Shown piece after piece: positions 9,102 through 16,377 of a DNA stretch of 64,000 nucleotides (position 1 is its first letter; every line of letters begins with the position of its first letter). The stretch is taken from assembly GCF_018390735.1 (NCBI RefSeq), contig NZ_JAHBCL010000012.1, positions 1 through 64,000 of the forward strand, written 5' to 3'. The stretch comes from Fusibacter paucivorans. GTDB lineage: Bacteria; Bacillota; Clostridia; Peptostreptococcales; Acidaminobacteraceae. The notes beneath the pieces were generated by a model. That model was not told the origin of the DNA. It was given only the letters and a program-made list of their open reading frames with translations, and did no database searches. The position numbers and the translations under genes were made by a program.

Positions 9102-10202
9102 TTATTTTTTATGTTTGCGAATCGTACCGCCGCCAATGAGGAGCGTATCATCATAGAAGACGATTGCCTGCCCCGGCGTAACGGCTCTTTGGGGCATTTC
9201 AAAAACGACTTTAATCCCCTGCTTATGATGATAAAGCTTACAGGATGCTGCTTGTGCACTATAACGGATCTTCGCTTGGCACGCATAGCCGTCTTTAAAA
9301 TCTTCAAAAGGAATAAAATTGACTGTATCTGCGTAAACCGTTTCAGAAAATACAGCCTCATTGTCGCCGAGGATCACGCGATTATTGACGACGTCAATGC
9401 CAACGACATACATGGGTTTTCCAAATGTAACGCCAAGTCCCTTCCGCTGACCCACTGTGTAGCGTGCAATCCCTTGATGCTTGCCAAGTACGTCACCACT
9501 TGTTGACACAAAATCGCCTTCGCGCATTTCTGAATTGCCGTTTCTGGATAAAAAACCGACATAGTCATCATCAGGGATAAAACAGATTTCCTGAGAGTCA
9601 GATTTGCCAGCAATCTGAATGTCAAACTGTGCTGCTATCGCACGTACTTCATCTTTTGATTTGAAAGACCCAAGCGGCATGAGAATATGTGCCAACTGCG
9701 CTTGCGTCAAATTATAAAGCGCATATGTCTGGTCTTTTTCAACGGCGTCTGACTGATGAATTTCATATCTTTGGCTCGCCTCGTTAAAATCAATTTTAGC
9801 ATAATGTCCCGTTGCGACATAATAGGCACCGAGCTGTTTCGCCTTTTCAAGCAATGCATCAAACTTAACAAATTTATTACAGGCGATACACGGATTGGGC
9901 GTTTCACCTTTTTCATAAGAATCAATAAAATAATCGACAACTGTTTCTTTAAAGACTGCCTTAAAATCAAGCGCATAAAACGGTATGCCAATTTGGGCAC
10001 ATACTCTCCTAGCATCTTCAACTGCCGATAAACTGCAACACCCGCCTTCGTGCATTAAATGGGCATCTTCTAAATAAGGATCCTGCCATAATCGCATATT
10101 GACACCAATCACTTCATATCCCATGCGTTTTAGTTCATAGGCGGCAACTGTACTGTCGACGCCGCCGCTCATTCCAACGACCACTCGTTTATTGTTGATC
10201 AT
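9102..10202 (-). CDS. mnmA: tRNA-specific 2-thiouridylase MnmA
   Basis: MnmA adenylates U34 of the Lys, Glu and Gln tRNAs and replaces O2 with sulfur. The PP-loop GMSGGVDSTVAA is near the N-terminus, the catalytic cysteines are in NPCIACN and QEICFIPDDDY, and the TVGQRKGLG segment is typical. I place the start at Met7 of the ORF (MINNKRV), because the upstream TTG would put the ribosome site GAGGAAAGGG inside the gene. This gives 366 residues, a normal length. It overlaps the cysteine desulfurase gene by 14 bases, which fits translational coupling: the desulfurase supplies the persulfide sulfur. The same gene pair is common in Bacillota. Confidence 0.95.
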   Translation of the reverse strand: MINNKRVVVGMSGGVDSTVAAYELKRMGYEVIGVNMRLWQDPYLEDAHLMHEGGCCSLSAVEDARRVCAQIGIPFYALDFKAVFKETVVDYFIDSYEKGETPNPCIACNKFVKFDALLEKAKQLGAYYVATGHYAKIDFNEASQRYEIHQSDAVEKDQTYALYNLTQAQLAHILMPLGSFKSKDEVRAIAAQFDIQIAGKSDSQEICFIPDDDYVGFLSRNGNSEMREGDFVSTSGDVLGKHQGIARYTVGQRKGLGVTFGKPMYVVGIDVVNNRVILGDNEAVFSETVYADTVNFIPFEDFKDGYACQAKIRYSAQAASCKLYHHKQGIKVVFEMPQRAVTPGQAIVFYDDTLLIGGGTIRKHKK

Positions 10203-11313
10203 TTCTTTCCCTTTCCTCAAATGGTTCCAGCATTGTGCAAAGCACCTCTAACATCCTATCAACTTCCTCGACTGTTGTAAAGTCACTCGTTGAAATTCGA
10301 AAACATCGCTTGGCTTCCGCTTCCGAAAATCCCAAAGCCTTTATCACATGAGAGGCCTGCATAGTGCCTGAACTGCATGCTGAACCGCTTGAAACAGCAA
10401 TTCCTGCCATATCACAGCCGATAACGATACTATCCCCTTCAAGATACGGCAGTTGGACATTGATAATTGCTGAAACACTCTTTTCTGAATCAACCGCTTC
10501 AAAGCCAATAATCTTGATTTCCTGATGTATTTGTTTTAATCGTGTGATGATATAAGTCTTTAACATCGCGGCATGTTCAAGGTGTTCGGTCATTGCTTTA
10601 TAACGCGCTTCCAATGCTGTTACAAAGCCCATAACATACGGCATATTAATAGTATAACAACGCAATATTTGCTCAACGAACGGCGCTAGCTCGTGCTTTA
10701 CGAGCAGAATGCCGAGTCCCTTTGGTCCATGAATTTTATGGGCAGAAAGTGTTACAAAATCTGCACCTAAAATATCTAACGTTAATTTTATATGACCAAG
10801 TGCCTGAACAGCATCTACGTGTGTCAAAATATTAGCAGATTTAAAGGTATCTATCCACTTGTAAACCGGCAGGATACTGCCAATTTCGTTATTGACATAC
10901 ATCATTGTTGCAGCACCACCTTGGCCGTCAATCTCATTATGGTGAAGCGGCATGCCAATACGATCAACGGCCAGCCGAATGCGTTCGAAATCTTCAAAAG
11001 CATTGGATTCAACAGTCCTGTATATGGAAGCGTGTTCAATCGCCGTATAAAAAATACGTCTACGCCCTGCTGATTTGCGTATAAGATCAGCCATTACATT
11101 TAACGCAATATTGTTTGCTTCACTTCCGCATGATGTAAAAAAAACATCATATTGACTTGCACCCAACAGTTCAATGATCCGTTGCCTTGCCTCTGACAGT
11201 ATCTTTTCAGTTGTACGCGCGTCAAAATTAGTCGAAAAAAATGAGGACATCGTCTTGAGCACATTATCTCGCACTCTCGTCGTCCCCGCATTGTCTAAAT
11301 ATATTTTATCCAT
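10189..11313 (-). CDS. iscS: Cysteine desulfurase, IscS/NifS type
   Basis: A PLP enzyme that takes sulfur from cysteine and passes it on as a protein persulfide for tRNA thiolation and Fe-S clusters. The PLP lysine is in LSAHKIHGPKG and the active-site cysteine in SSGSACSSGTMQ, the long-loop arrangement of the IscS/NifS class. The start is Met12 of the ORF (MDKIYLDNAGTT), which begins exactly at the family N-terminus and has AGGTAGGG nine bases upstream; 374 residues. It is translationally coupled to mnmA. A strong sigma-A promoter and an inverted-repeat operator lie just upstream, so expression is probably controlled by a dimeric repressor, with an Rrf2-family protein a reasonable guess; no such regulator is in the window. 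Confidence 0.93.
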   Translation of the reverse strand: MDKIYLDNAGTTRVRDNVLKTMSSFFSTNFDARTTEKILSEARQRIIELLGASQYDVFFTSCGSEANNIALNVMADLIRKSAGRRRIFYTAIEHASIYRTVESNAFEDFERIRLAVDRIGMPLHHNEIDGQGGAATMMYVNNEIGSILPVYKWIDTFKSANILTHVDAVQALGHIKLTLDILGADFVTLSAHKIHGPKGLGILLVKHELAPFVEQILRCYTINMPYVMGFVTALEARYKAMTEHLEHAAMLKTYIITRLKQIHQEIKIIGFEAVDSEKSVSAIINVQLPYLEGDSIVIGCDMAGIAVSSGSACSSGTMQASHVIKALGFSEAEAKRCFRISTSDFTTVEEVDRMLEVLCTMLEPFEERERNDQQ

Positions 11314-11351
11314 CTTAAATGTCCCTACCTGGCGCTCTTTATGCATCTATA

Positions 11352-11370
11352 TCCTACAAATAAAGTAGGA
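11352..11370. promoter_or_regulatory. Inverted-repeat operator of iscS-mnmA
   Basis: TCCTAC (11352-11357) and GTAGGA (11365-11370) form a perfect inverted repeat with a 7-base A/T spacer. It lies just downstream of the expected transcription start (about 11374), where a bound dimer would block the polymerase. The layout resembles Rrf2-family (IscR/CymR) sites, but the regulator is inferred. Confidence 0.6.
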
Positions 11371-11380
11371 ATTCATCCAT

Positions 11381-11409
11381 AGTATACACGCAGCCAAGGG
11401 CTTTGTCAA
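11381..11409 (-). promoter_or_regulatory. Sigma-A promoter of iscS-mnmA
   Basis: On the minus strand: consensus TTGACA (11409-11404), a 17-base spacer and TATACT (11386-11381). It is among the best-matching promoters in the window. It begins three bases beyond the 3' end expected for the upstream small RNA. Confidence 0.8.
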
Positions 11410-11422
11410 TCAAAAAAAGGAG

Positions 11423-11449
11423 GAACGGATGCCGGCGACGCATCCGTTC
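11423..11449 (-). terminator. Terminator of the candidate small RNA
   Basis: Perfect 10-bp stem GAACGGATGC (11423-11432) and GCATCCGTTC (11440-11449) with a 7-base loop. Only on the minus strand is it followed by T-rich sequence (CTCCTTTTTTT), which fixes the direction. No minus-strand gene lies upstream of it, so it must end something other than an mRNA. Confidence 0.7.
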
Positions 11450-11547
11450 GTGTGAGGTATTAAAACAAAGTTACATTCTTGTGGCGTACCACAATTAAAG
11501 GGTTCAAAATTAACAGTAATGAAATATAAGGATTAAGGATTTGTAAT

Positions 11548-11562
11548 TGATAATTATTATCA
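11548..11562. promoter_or_regulatory. Perfect Fur box (7-1-7)
   Basis: The plus strand reads TGATAATTATTATCA, a full match to the 7-1-7 Fur consensus TGATAATNATTATCA. It covers about +8 to +22 of the predicted minus-strand transcript. The nearest plus-strand promoter is 130 bases away, so the small RNA is the more likely target. A Fur gene is not in this window. Confidence 0.75.
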
Positions 11563-11576
11563 GTTACTATATACAA

Positions 11577-11605
11577 ATGATAACACTTCTCAATTAGTTT
11601 GTAAA
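11577..11605 (-). promoter_or_regulatory. Sigma-A promoter of the candidate small RNA
   Basis: Minus strand: TTTACA (11605-11600), a 17-base spacer, TATCAT (11582-11577). Each hexamer has one mismatch to consensus. The start point should be close to 11570, just ahead of the Fur box. Confidence 0.65.
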
Positions 11606-11694
11606 CCCCTTTTTTATATTTTTTTTATTTCCGTTTTCTACAGCATGCTTTTTTTTGAAATCAAAATATTTTTTACAAATATTGGTTTGTTCTA

Positions 11695-11724
11695 TTGATT
11701 ATGAACTTTTTGATAGGGTATAAT
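11695..11724 (+). promoter_or_regulatory. Promoter of the receiver-only gene
   Basis: TTGATT (11695-11700), an 18-base spacer and consensus TATAAT (11719-11724). Transcription should begin near 11731, which is the first base of the ribosome site GAGGTGA, so the 5' leader would be only about 11 bases. Confidence 0.6.
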
Positions 11725-11741
11725 ATTCCTGAGGTGACATT

Positions 11742-12128
11742 ATGAACATTTTAATCGTCGAAGACAACAAGTATCAACTAGATAATCTCAAGAAAATGGT
11801 AATTGAAGGGCTTGGTGATGAACGCGGCAATATTTATTGCGCATCAGATATCGCTACTGCAAAAAAGATTTATGCCGAAGACGACATTCACTTTTTTATG
11901 CTGGATATCTCCCTTGGTTATGAAAGCGGATTAGAACTTGCAGATGAAATTCGCAATACAGCCAAATACAGCGATGCATTTATCGCAATCATCTCTGCAC
12001 ATAAGAAATTTGAAGATAAAGCGTTTACGCATTCTAAATGCCATGTGTTTGTCGAAAAACCCTATAAGAAAGATGCTATTCTTGAGCTTGTCAATCACGC
12101 ACTTGTCAATTACCTTGAAAAAGTATAA
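11742..12128 (+). CDS. Receiver-only response regulator
   Basis: A 128-residue protein that is one CheY-like receiver domain. The acidic pocket is in VEDN at the start, the phospho-accepting aspartate in FMLDISLG near residue 50, and the lysine in VEKPYKK near residue 107. The domain resembles receivers that are usually followed by a LytTR DNA-binding domain, but here a stop is followed immediately by a terminator, so there is no output domain. It probably works by protein contact or as a phosphate shuttle. No kinase is adjacent. GAGGTGA lies four bases before the ATG. Confidence 0.85.
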   Translation: MNILIVEDNKYQLDNLKKMVIEGLGDERGNIYCASDIATAKKIYAEDDIHFFMLDISLGYESGLELADEIRNTAKYSDAFIAIISAHKKFEDKAFTHSKCHVFVEKPYKKDAILELVNHALVNYLEKV

Positions 12129-12160
12129 AACAAACCCCAAGCATAAGCTTGGGGTTTGTT
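12129..12160. terminator. Bidirectional terminator between convergent genes
   Basis: A perfect 14-bp stem, 12129-12142 with 12147-12160, around an ATAA loop. The arms begin with AACAAA and end with TTTGTT, so the U-rich side is within the stem in either direction. It separates the receiver gene from the convergent lipoprotein gene. Confidence 0.75.
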
Positions 12161-12177
12161 AAATTGTATTAAGAAAA

Positions 12178-12807
12178 TTATTCGCTAAGCATCTCCGCTT
12201 CAAAAATTTCAAAATCACATCGATAAAGTGTAAGGCGTTTATCGTCAATGAGTATTTTCGTAGAATCTGGCAAACTGCTATCCTCTACAAGCACTTTATC
12301 GCCTTCGTAAACACCGACGAGTACACCCATTTGATTTTTAACAAAAATCACACGCTTTAAGCCAACGAGGTTTGACGTCACATTATTAAAAAAGCGATCA
12401 ACAGTCGTCAATGATCCCGACGCATTTCTCGACGTGTCAATTGTCTGCGTTTCATTATCCGCTTCTACCGCAGTATCCCAATCAGCGTCATTTGTTGAAG
12501 CCTCACTATTGGCTAAAGCATTGGTCAGCCCTTCTTCTGAAACAACCATTGTTGAGCCGACATGCTGCCACGTGTAACCATCAATCGTTATAAGAATAAC
12601 ATTGTCAACTTCCGAAGGCTGCATATCCGTACTATCACCAGTAACGCTGAGCGTTTTATTGCCAAAATCATCATAGACATCAAAAGTACGCTCAATGCCA
12701 AATGTCTCAGCTTTAATATCTTTAATTTGACTCTTTACCTGAGTGCAGCCTGTCGCCAATATCATCACGCATAAAAAAATCAGAAGCCGGCTTATATTTT
12801 TTTTCAT
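12178..12807 (-). CDS. Lipoprotein, DUF5052-like
   Basis: The start is Met6 of the ORF (MKKNISR), five bases after GGAG. A short hydrophobic stretch ends in the lipobox LATGC, so the protein should be lipid-anchored outside the membrane. After the cysteine, the pattern IKAETFGIERTFDVYDDFG and a later IDGYTWQHVGSTMVVSEEGL match what I recall of the DUF5052 family of small clostridial lipoproteins; this is recognition by eye. The middle (residues about 90-120) is a Ser/Asp/Thr-rich linker. Function is unknown. It is transcribed divergently from the lysozyme-like gene. Confidence 0.75.
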   Translation of the reverse strand: MKKNISRLLIFLCVMILATGCTQVKSQIKDIKAETFGIERTFDVYDDFGNKTLSVTGDSTDMQPSEVDNVILITIDGYTWQHVGSTMVVSEEGLTNALANSEASTNDADWDTAVEADNETQTIDTSRNASGSLTTVDRFFNNVTSNLVGLKRVIFVKNQMGVLVGVYEGDKVLVEDSSLPDSTKILIDDKRLTLYRCDFEIFEAEMLSE

Positions 12808-12893
12808 TATTACTCCTTTCAATTGTCTTGCGACATCTATAAACTATTTATATTATAATAGTAAAAGGTTAGAATTACGTAAAAGGACCTCTC

Positions 12894-14096
12894 ATGACTG
12901 ATCTCTTTGTATCTTTAAAAAATTGGATGATTTTATCTTATCAAGAAATCATCACAATAAAACACAATCTAGCTGAAACACATGCCGGCAGCAATTCTTC
13001 ATTTCGTGCGCAATTATTAGCCGAGCAGGTGCATCATGCATTGAATCAGCATTTAAAGGGCATGACTGAAACCGAAAAACAGCATATTCGACGTGATCTT
13101 CTTAAAAAGTGCATTGTCAATTCCCAACGCGACATCTATCAATTAGATGTGCTGGAAGCTATCTGCGATATGGAACCAACTGTTGAAACACGCCTTGAAC
13201 GTTCAAAAGTATGGCTCAAAGCCAATACGGATTTATCGATTACAGATGAGGATATCACCGCATATCTTGAAAGCTTAACGCCTTCACAAATTATTGCTGT
13301 ACCTTCCGTTAAATCTTCAATAGATGATAAGATTGATGAAAATGATGAAAAAAATATACGGTTTCACATCACATCGCTCATACGGCTTCGTTTTCGTACA
13401 GTGCCATTTGCAAAAGTACTGGTACTCGCTGTCAGCATCCTTATGATCACACGTGTAACCGCACTTAATGCTGGGCAGGAACTGCAAATCAATTCACCAT
13501 CCCAACATCAAAGTCCGTCGTCCACTATTGGAACGCCTCATACAGCTCAACTCATAACACCATTGGCACCCCATCTGGAAATTATTAAGGCCGTCAAAAT
13601 GCAATCAAAGCAAGTCATTGCAATCAACTATAAAACGATTCACAATCCCTATTTGCCTGAAAATGCACCTTACAGCTATCGACCTATAGACTACCTGTCA
13701 CTGAGAAATTATCTAAGCCCTGAGCGCAATAGTTACCTCGTCAATGAATCCTTTTTAAATGAGATCATCATTCTGGCCAAAGTCAATGATCTCGACCCGT
13801 TGCTGCTGCTTGCCATTATTGGTCAAGAGCAAGGATTCATTCCAGAAACTTCAAGTGCCAAGCATCGAATCGTCAACAATCCATACAATGTATTCAGAAG
13901 TTGGCAGCATTATAACACCTCACTCAACGACACCACTGTTATCGCCATTAAACTCATACAGGACAGGCTGACAACCATGCCGACAGGTGCAGATGCATTT
14001 GAATGGCTCAATGTCATCTATGCGGAAGATCCAAACTGGTCCAGCGGCGTTTCCAGTCTTTACGATACGCTCAGTCAGTATCGCATCAATCTGTAA
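12894..14096 (+). CDS. Membrane protein with C-terminal lysozyme-like (glucosaminidase-type) domain
   Basis: 400 residues. The first 160 are soluble and helical with no signal peptide; one hydrophobic segment near residues 170-187 (FAKVLVLAVSILMITRV) would span the membrane and leave the C-terminal half outside. That half reads LLLAIIGQEQGF, then NNPYNVFRSWQHY, then YAEDPNWSSGVSSLYDTL, which resembles the fold of peptidoglycan glucosaminidases, with the Glu of GQEQGF as candidate acid. I am not certain the domain is active. A wall enzyme tethered to a cytoplasmic helical domain would be suited to regulated wall remodelling (inference). AAAGGA precedes the start. Its 3' end overlaps the convergent gene by 11 bases. 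Confidence 0.72.
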   Translation: MTDLFVSLKNWMILSYQEIITIKHNLAETHAGSNSSFRAQLLAEQVHHALNQHLKGMTETEKQHIRRDLLKKCIVNSQRDIYQLDVLEAICDMEPTVETRLERSKVWLKANTDLSITDEDITAYLESLTPSQIIAVPSVKSSIDDKIDENDEKNIRFHITSLIRLRFRTVPFAKVLVLAVSILMITRVTALNAGQELQINSPSQHQSPSSTIGTPHTAQLITPLAPHLEIIKAVKMQSKQVIAINYKTIHNPYLPENAPYSYRPIDYLSLRNYLSPERNSYLVNESFLNEIIILAKVNDLDPLLLLAIIGQEQGFIPETSSAKHRIVNNPYNVFRSWQHYNTSLNDTTVIAIKLIQDRLTTMPTGADAFEWLNVIYAEDPNWSSGVSSLYDTLSQYRINL

Positions 14097-14937
14097 AGTG
14101 AAGTGTTGTCTTTGACAGCAAGCGCTCATCTGTCTGCTCCAGCAGCTGCTTGTCAGCTGTCAATACATATAGCATTATTTCTGTATCCTGCGCCGCATAA
14201 TATTTTGCATATAAAACGGCATAAAGCACGATGGGCTCAAAAGAACCCGCGATCAATTCTGGCGAATATGCCGCAGGTAATGGCGAAGGGCCGAATTGCA
14301 AATCATGCATTAGAAAGTCTCTCTGTGGGTGTGTCACGCCAGTTGTTTCTATACGTAAATCATAGCGTGTCCACCGATCACTTCCTGCTGTATAGACACC
14401 CTCTTCTGTTTCTAATACTTCATATTCAAATTTCAACCTTTTATCAGGGCATCCCAATGCAGACAAAATTAGCTGCGTATAGTCATAGTGCGGCACAGAA
14501 GCCAGCAGTATCGGTTTCTGCGACCAATCGCCACCGGCATTGCCAATGACGTACCCGCCAAAAAAAGAAGCATAATAGGGACTCTCAACATCATAAAAGG
14601 CAGCATGTGCTTTAGAACCATAACCACTGAAATCACCAAATGTATAATAGATTGTCAATTCAGTATTTACATTGTTCATTCGATTATAACCGCCTCTGTC
14701 ATTATAAGTGAGCATTTGTGGATACCAAGCCAAAGAAGTATCACTATCATGCACAGGAATTGACAGTGCAATTGCCTGATCTGCTGTTCGATTTTCATAA
14801 GCTTTGGATGCTGTCATCACAACCCGTGACCTTAATCGCGGCAAATATAAAATGGTGAGTAGACTGCCGATCAATACAGATAGCAAGATGAAGATGATCA
14901 TTAATCGTCTATTTATTTTCTTAACGTTTCTTATCAT
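14086..14937 (-). CDS. Membrane-anchored extracellular protein, function unknown
   Basis: The start is Met12 of the ORF track (MIRNVKKINRR), with GGAGAGGTGG just upstream. One N-terminal membrane helix (residues about 12-33) has positive residues before it, so the remaining 250 residues should face outward. They are rich in Tyr and aromatic residues, with segments such as YYTFGDFSGYGSKAHAAFYD and FFGGYVIGNAGGDW. I recognise no family. The gene end overlaps the end of the convergent lysozyme-like gene by 11 bases, so the two messages would be antisense to each other there. Confidence 0.68.
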   Translation of the reverse strand: MIRNVKKINRRLMIIFILLSVLIGSLLTILYLPRLRSRVVMTASKAYENRTADQAIALSIPVHDSDTSLAWYPQMLTYNDRGGYNRMNNVNTELTIYYTFGDFSGYGSKAHAAFYDVESPYYASFFGGYVIGNAGGDWSQKPILLASVPHYDYTQLILSALGCPDKRLKFEYEVLETEEGVYTAGSDRWTRYDLRIETTGVTHPQRDFLMHDLQFGPSPLPAAYSPELIAGSFEPIVLYAVLYAKYYAAQDTEIMLYVLTADKQLLEQTDERLLSKTTLHFTD

Positions 14938-15172
14938 AGCCACCTCTCCGTTTATAACAATTATGGTCATAACAGTTAAGGCATTCTATTCAAGCAACTG
15001 CTGCTAAACTAGCAATTGCAACCTTCATGACCTATGCTGCTCCATATCGAAATGTAAAAATACTCATTTTCTCAAATATCACATTTTCTCTATTATAATC
15101 AGCCCCTATGCAAAAGGCAACCGTTGAAGGCAGTCATTTCTTATCGGAAAGACTTATAGGAAGACAGAATCG

Positions 15173-15210
15173 AAAAAGGAATCCTAGTTGGGCGTCTAGA
15201 ATTCCTTTTT
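15173..15210. terminator. Bidirectional terminator inside a divergent intergenic region
   Basis: Arms 15173-15187 and 15196-15210 (15 bases each, one mismatch) around an 8-base loop. The mismatch is C-A on the plus strand RNA but G-U on the minus strand RNA, so the minus transcript folds fully. Each side ends in five T residues. Neither flanking gene ends here, because both start away from it. Confidence 0.55.
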
Positions 15211-15415
15211 CTGAGATTTTCATTTGTAGGATGTTTACCATAGAGGTAATTTGAAAACCGATAAAGTTTTCACATCTAGGATGTATCTAAATTATAGCGT
15301 AAGCGTTCATATAGTGTCATCAATTTGAAGTTATGCCAATGTAAAGTTTATGTAATTTCACACATGTGCTGAAATACAGTTTTTAAACTGTCATCAAAAT
15401 GTCATAACAATAAAC

Positions 15416-15443
15416 TTGATTTATCACGAAAAAGGTCTATACT
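15416..15443 (+). promoter_or_regulatory. Promoter of the LCP gene
   Basis: TTGATT (15416-15421), a 16-base spacer and TATACT (15438-15443). The TTG that the ORF track uses as a start codon is this -35 hexamer, which supports the later start at 15494. Confidence 0.6.
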
Positions 15444-15493
15444 ATCATTCGGATGGCTATCATGCCATATCTTGTATGACTTTGAAGGTTCTT

Positions 15494-16375
15494 ATGAAAC
15501 GAAAAATAATCCTGGCGATACTCATTTTGATCGCCATTATAACTGCAATTGCAGTCTTTTATAACGATCGCATTAACATATTGGTTTTGGGAATTGAAGG
15601 CACGCGAACAGATACGATGCTCCTCGTCTCCATGTCGACTCGCGACAACGCAGTCGATGTTATTGCCATTCCACGTGATACGTATTATCCAACAGATGGC
15701 AAGACGAAGCTTGGACAAAAAAAGCTCAATGCCGTATACGGTTTTAAAGATGTTGGGGGCGTTGATGGCGTATCCCATGCAATTTCCAATATCCTCGGAA
15801 TCGAGATCAATCATACTGTCACCGTCAATTACGATGCCGTCAAATCAATCGTCGATTTGCTCGGCGGCGTTGAAATCGACGTTCCTTTTGACATGCAATA
15901 TGATGATCTTTATGCAACCCCTCCTCTCCACATTGATTTTAAAGCAGGGCCACAAGTCATTACCGGTGACAACGCTATCGGCTATCTCCGATTCAGGAAA
16001 TCAAACGATGGTAAAATTCGAGAGGGTGATATTCAGCGAATTGGGCGACAACAAGCCTTTATCGCCGCCGCTGCTAAAAAGGCAATTGGTCCCAAATTAC
16101 CTTATATCGTCTCTGGTGCGATCAAAGAAGTCGAGACTGATTTATCCATCCCTGATGGTATGCTTTACACCATTGGCATGCTAGGCATCAATGATGCAAA
16201 GATTCACATGCATACCTTGCCGGCAAAGTCCATCGGAACAGGATCAGACGGTCTCAGTTATTACTATTATGATGCAGACGCCACCCGCCAAATGATGTTG
16301 GACATCTATAACGGCATGCCTGCAAAAGCGGAATCAAATGAAGCACAGCAGCATCAAATAGTAACCGTTAATTGA
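15494..16375 (+). CDS. LytR-CpsA-Psr (LCP) family protein
   Basis: LCP enzymes move glycopolymers such as teichoic acid or capsule from undecaprenyl phosphate to peptidoglycan, outside the membrane. I use Met27 of the ORF (MKRKIILAIL), preceded by GAAGG, since it begins right at the N-terminal membrane helix. The core motifs are present: NILVLGIEGTRTDTMLLVSM, DVIAIPRDTYYP and YLRFRKSNDGKIREGDIQR, which include the Arg and Asp residues that hold the lipid pyrophosphate. At 293 residues it is a short LCP protein without an accessory domain. Monocistronic. Confidence 0.88.
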   Translation: MKRKIILAILILIAIITAIAVFYNDRINILVLGIEGTRTDTMLLVSMSTRDNAVDVIAIPRDTYYPTDGKTKLGQKKLNAVYGFKDVGGVDGVSHAISNILGIEINHTVTVNYDAVKSIVDLLGGVEIDVPFDMQYDDLYATPPLHIDFKAGPQVITGDNAIGYLRFRKSNDGKIREGDIQRIGRQQAFIAAAAKKAIGPKLPYIVSGAIKEVETDLSIPDGMLYTIGMLGINDAKIHMHTLPAKSIGTGSDGLSYYYYDADATRQMMLDIYNGMPAKAESNEAQQHQIVTVN

Positions 16376-16377
16376 CA

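Larger units (their letters stand above)
11412..11570 (-). ncRNA. Candidate Fur-regulated small RNA, about 160 nt
   Basis: Three elements line up on the minus strand: a promoter (TTTACA, 17 bases, TATCAT), a perfect 7-1-7 Fur box overlapping the early transcribed region, and a terminator hairpin with seven T residues at the other end. The predicted transcript runs from about 11570 to 11412. It contains no credible reading frame: one ATG is followed at once by TAA, and the other lies in the terminator stem without a ribosome site. A small hairpin with a UACG loop (TTGTGG/CCACAA) lies mid-transcript. Unpaired pyrimidine stretches (AACCCTTTAA and CCTCCTTTTTTT) could pair with Shine-Dalgarno sequences. 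Known iron-sparing RNAs such as RyhB and FsrA are likewise Fur-repressed. Hfq is encoded at 41.3 kb. Existence and function are inferred from sequence only. Confidence 0.62.
14938..15493. other. 556-base gap between divergent genes with possible small transcripts
   Basis: No gene fits here. It holds a 15-bp hairpin with T5 on both exits (15173-15210) approached by a promoter-like pair on each strand: minus ATGACA (15320-15315), 18 bases, TATAAT (15296-15291); plus TATAAT (15094-15099) with only a weak -35. The octamer TAGGATGT occurs at about 15227 and 15278, and TGAAAAC/GTTTTCA (15252-15272) forms a small stem. The LCP promoter is at the right end. Confidence 0.45.

Noticed and set aside
11450-11690. 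Possible T-box leader or 6S RNA upstream of iscS
   Set aside because: The TTGTGGTACG element resembles part of a T-box only loosely, it does not overlap the terminator, and the terminator comes before the iscS promoter. A 6S RNA would need long pairing between its ends, which is absent.
14951-14965. PerR/Fur-like box TTATAACAATTATGG
   Set aside because: It has several mismatches to the 7-1-7 pattern and overlaps no recognisable promoter, in contrast to the perfect box at 11548.
15100-15215. CsrA-sponge RNA because of several GGA motifs on the plus strand
   Set aside because: The GGA motifs are not presented in hairpin loops and the plus-strand promoter has a poor -35. GGA is common enough to occur by chance.
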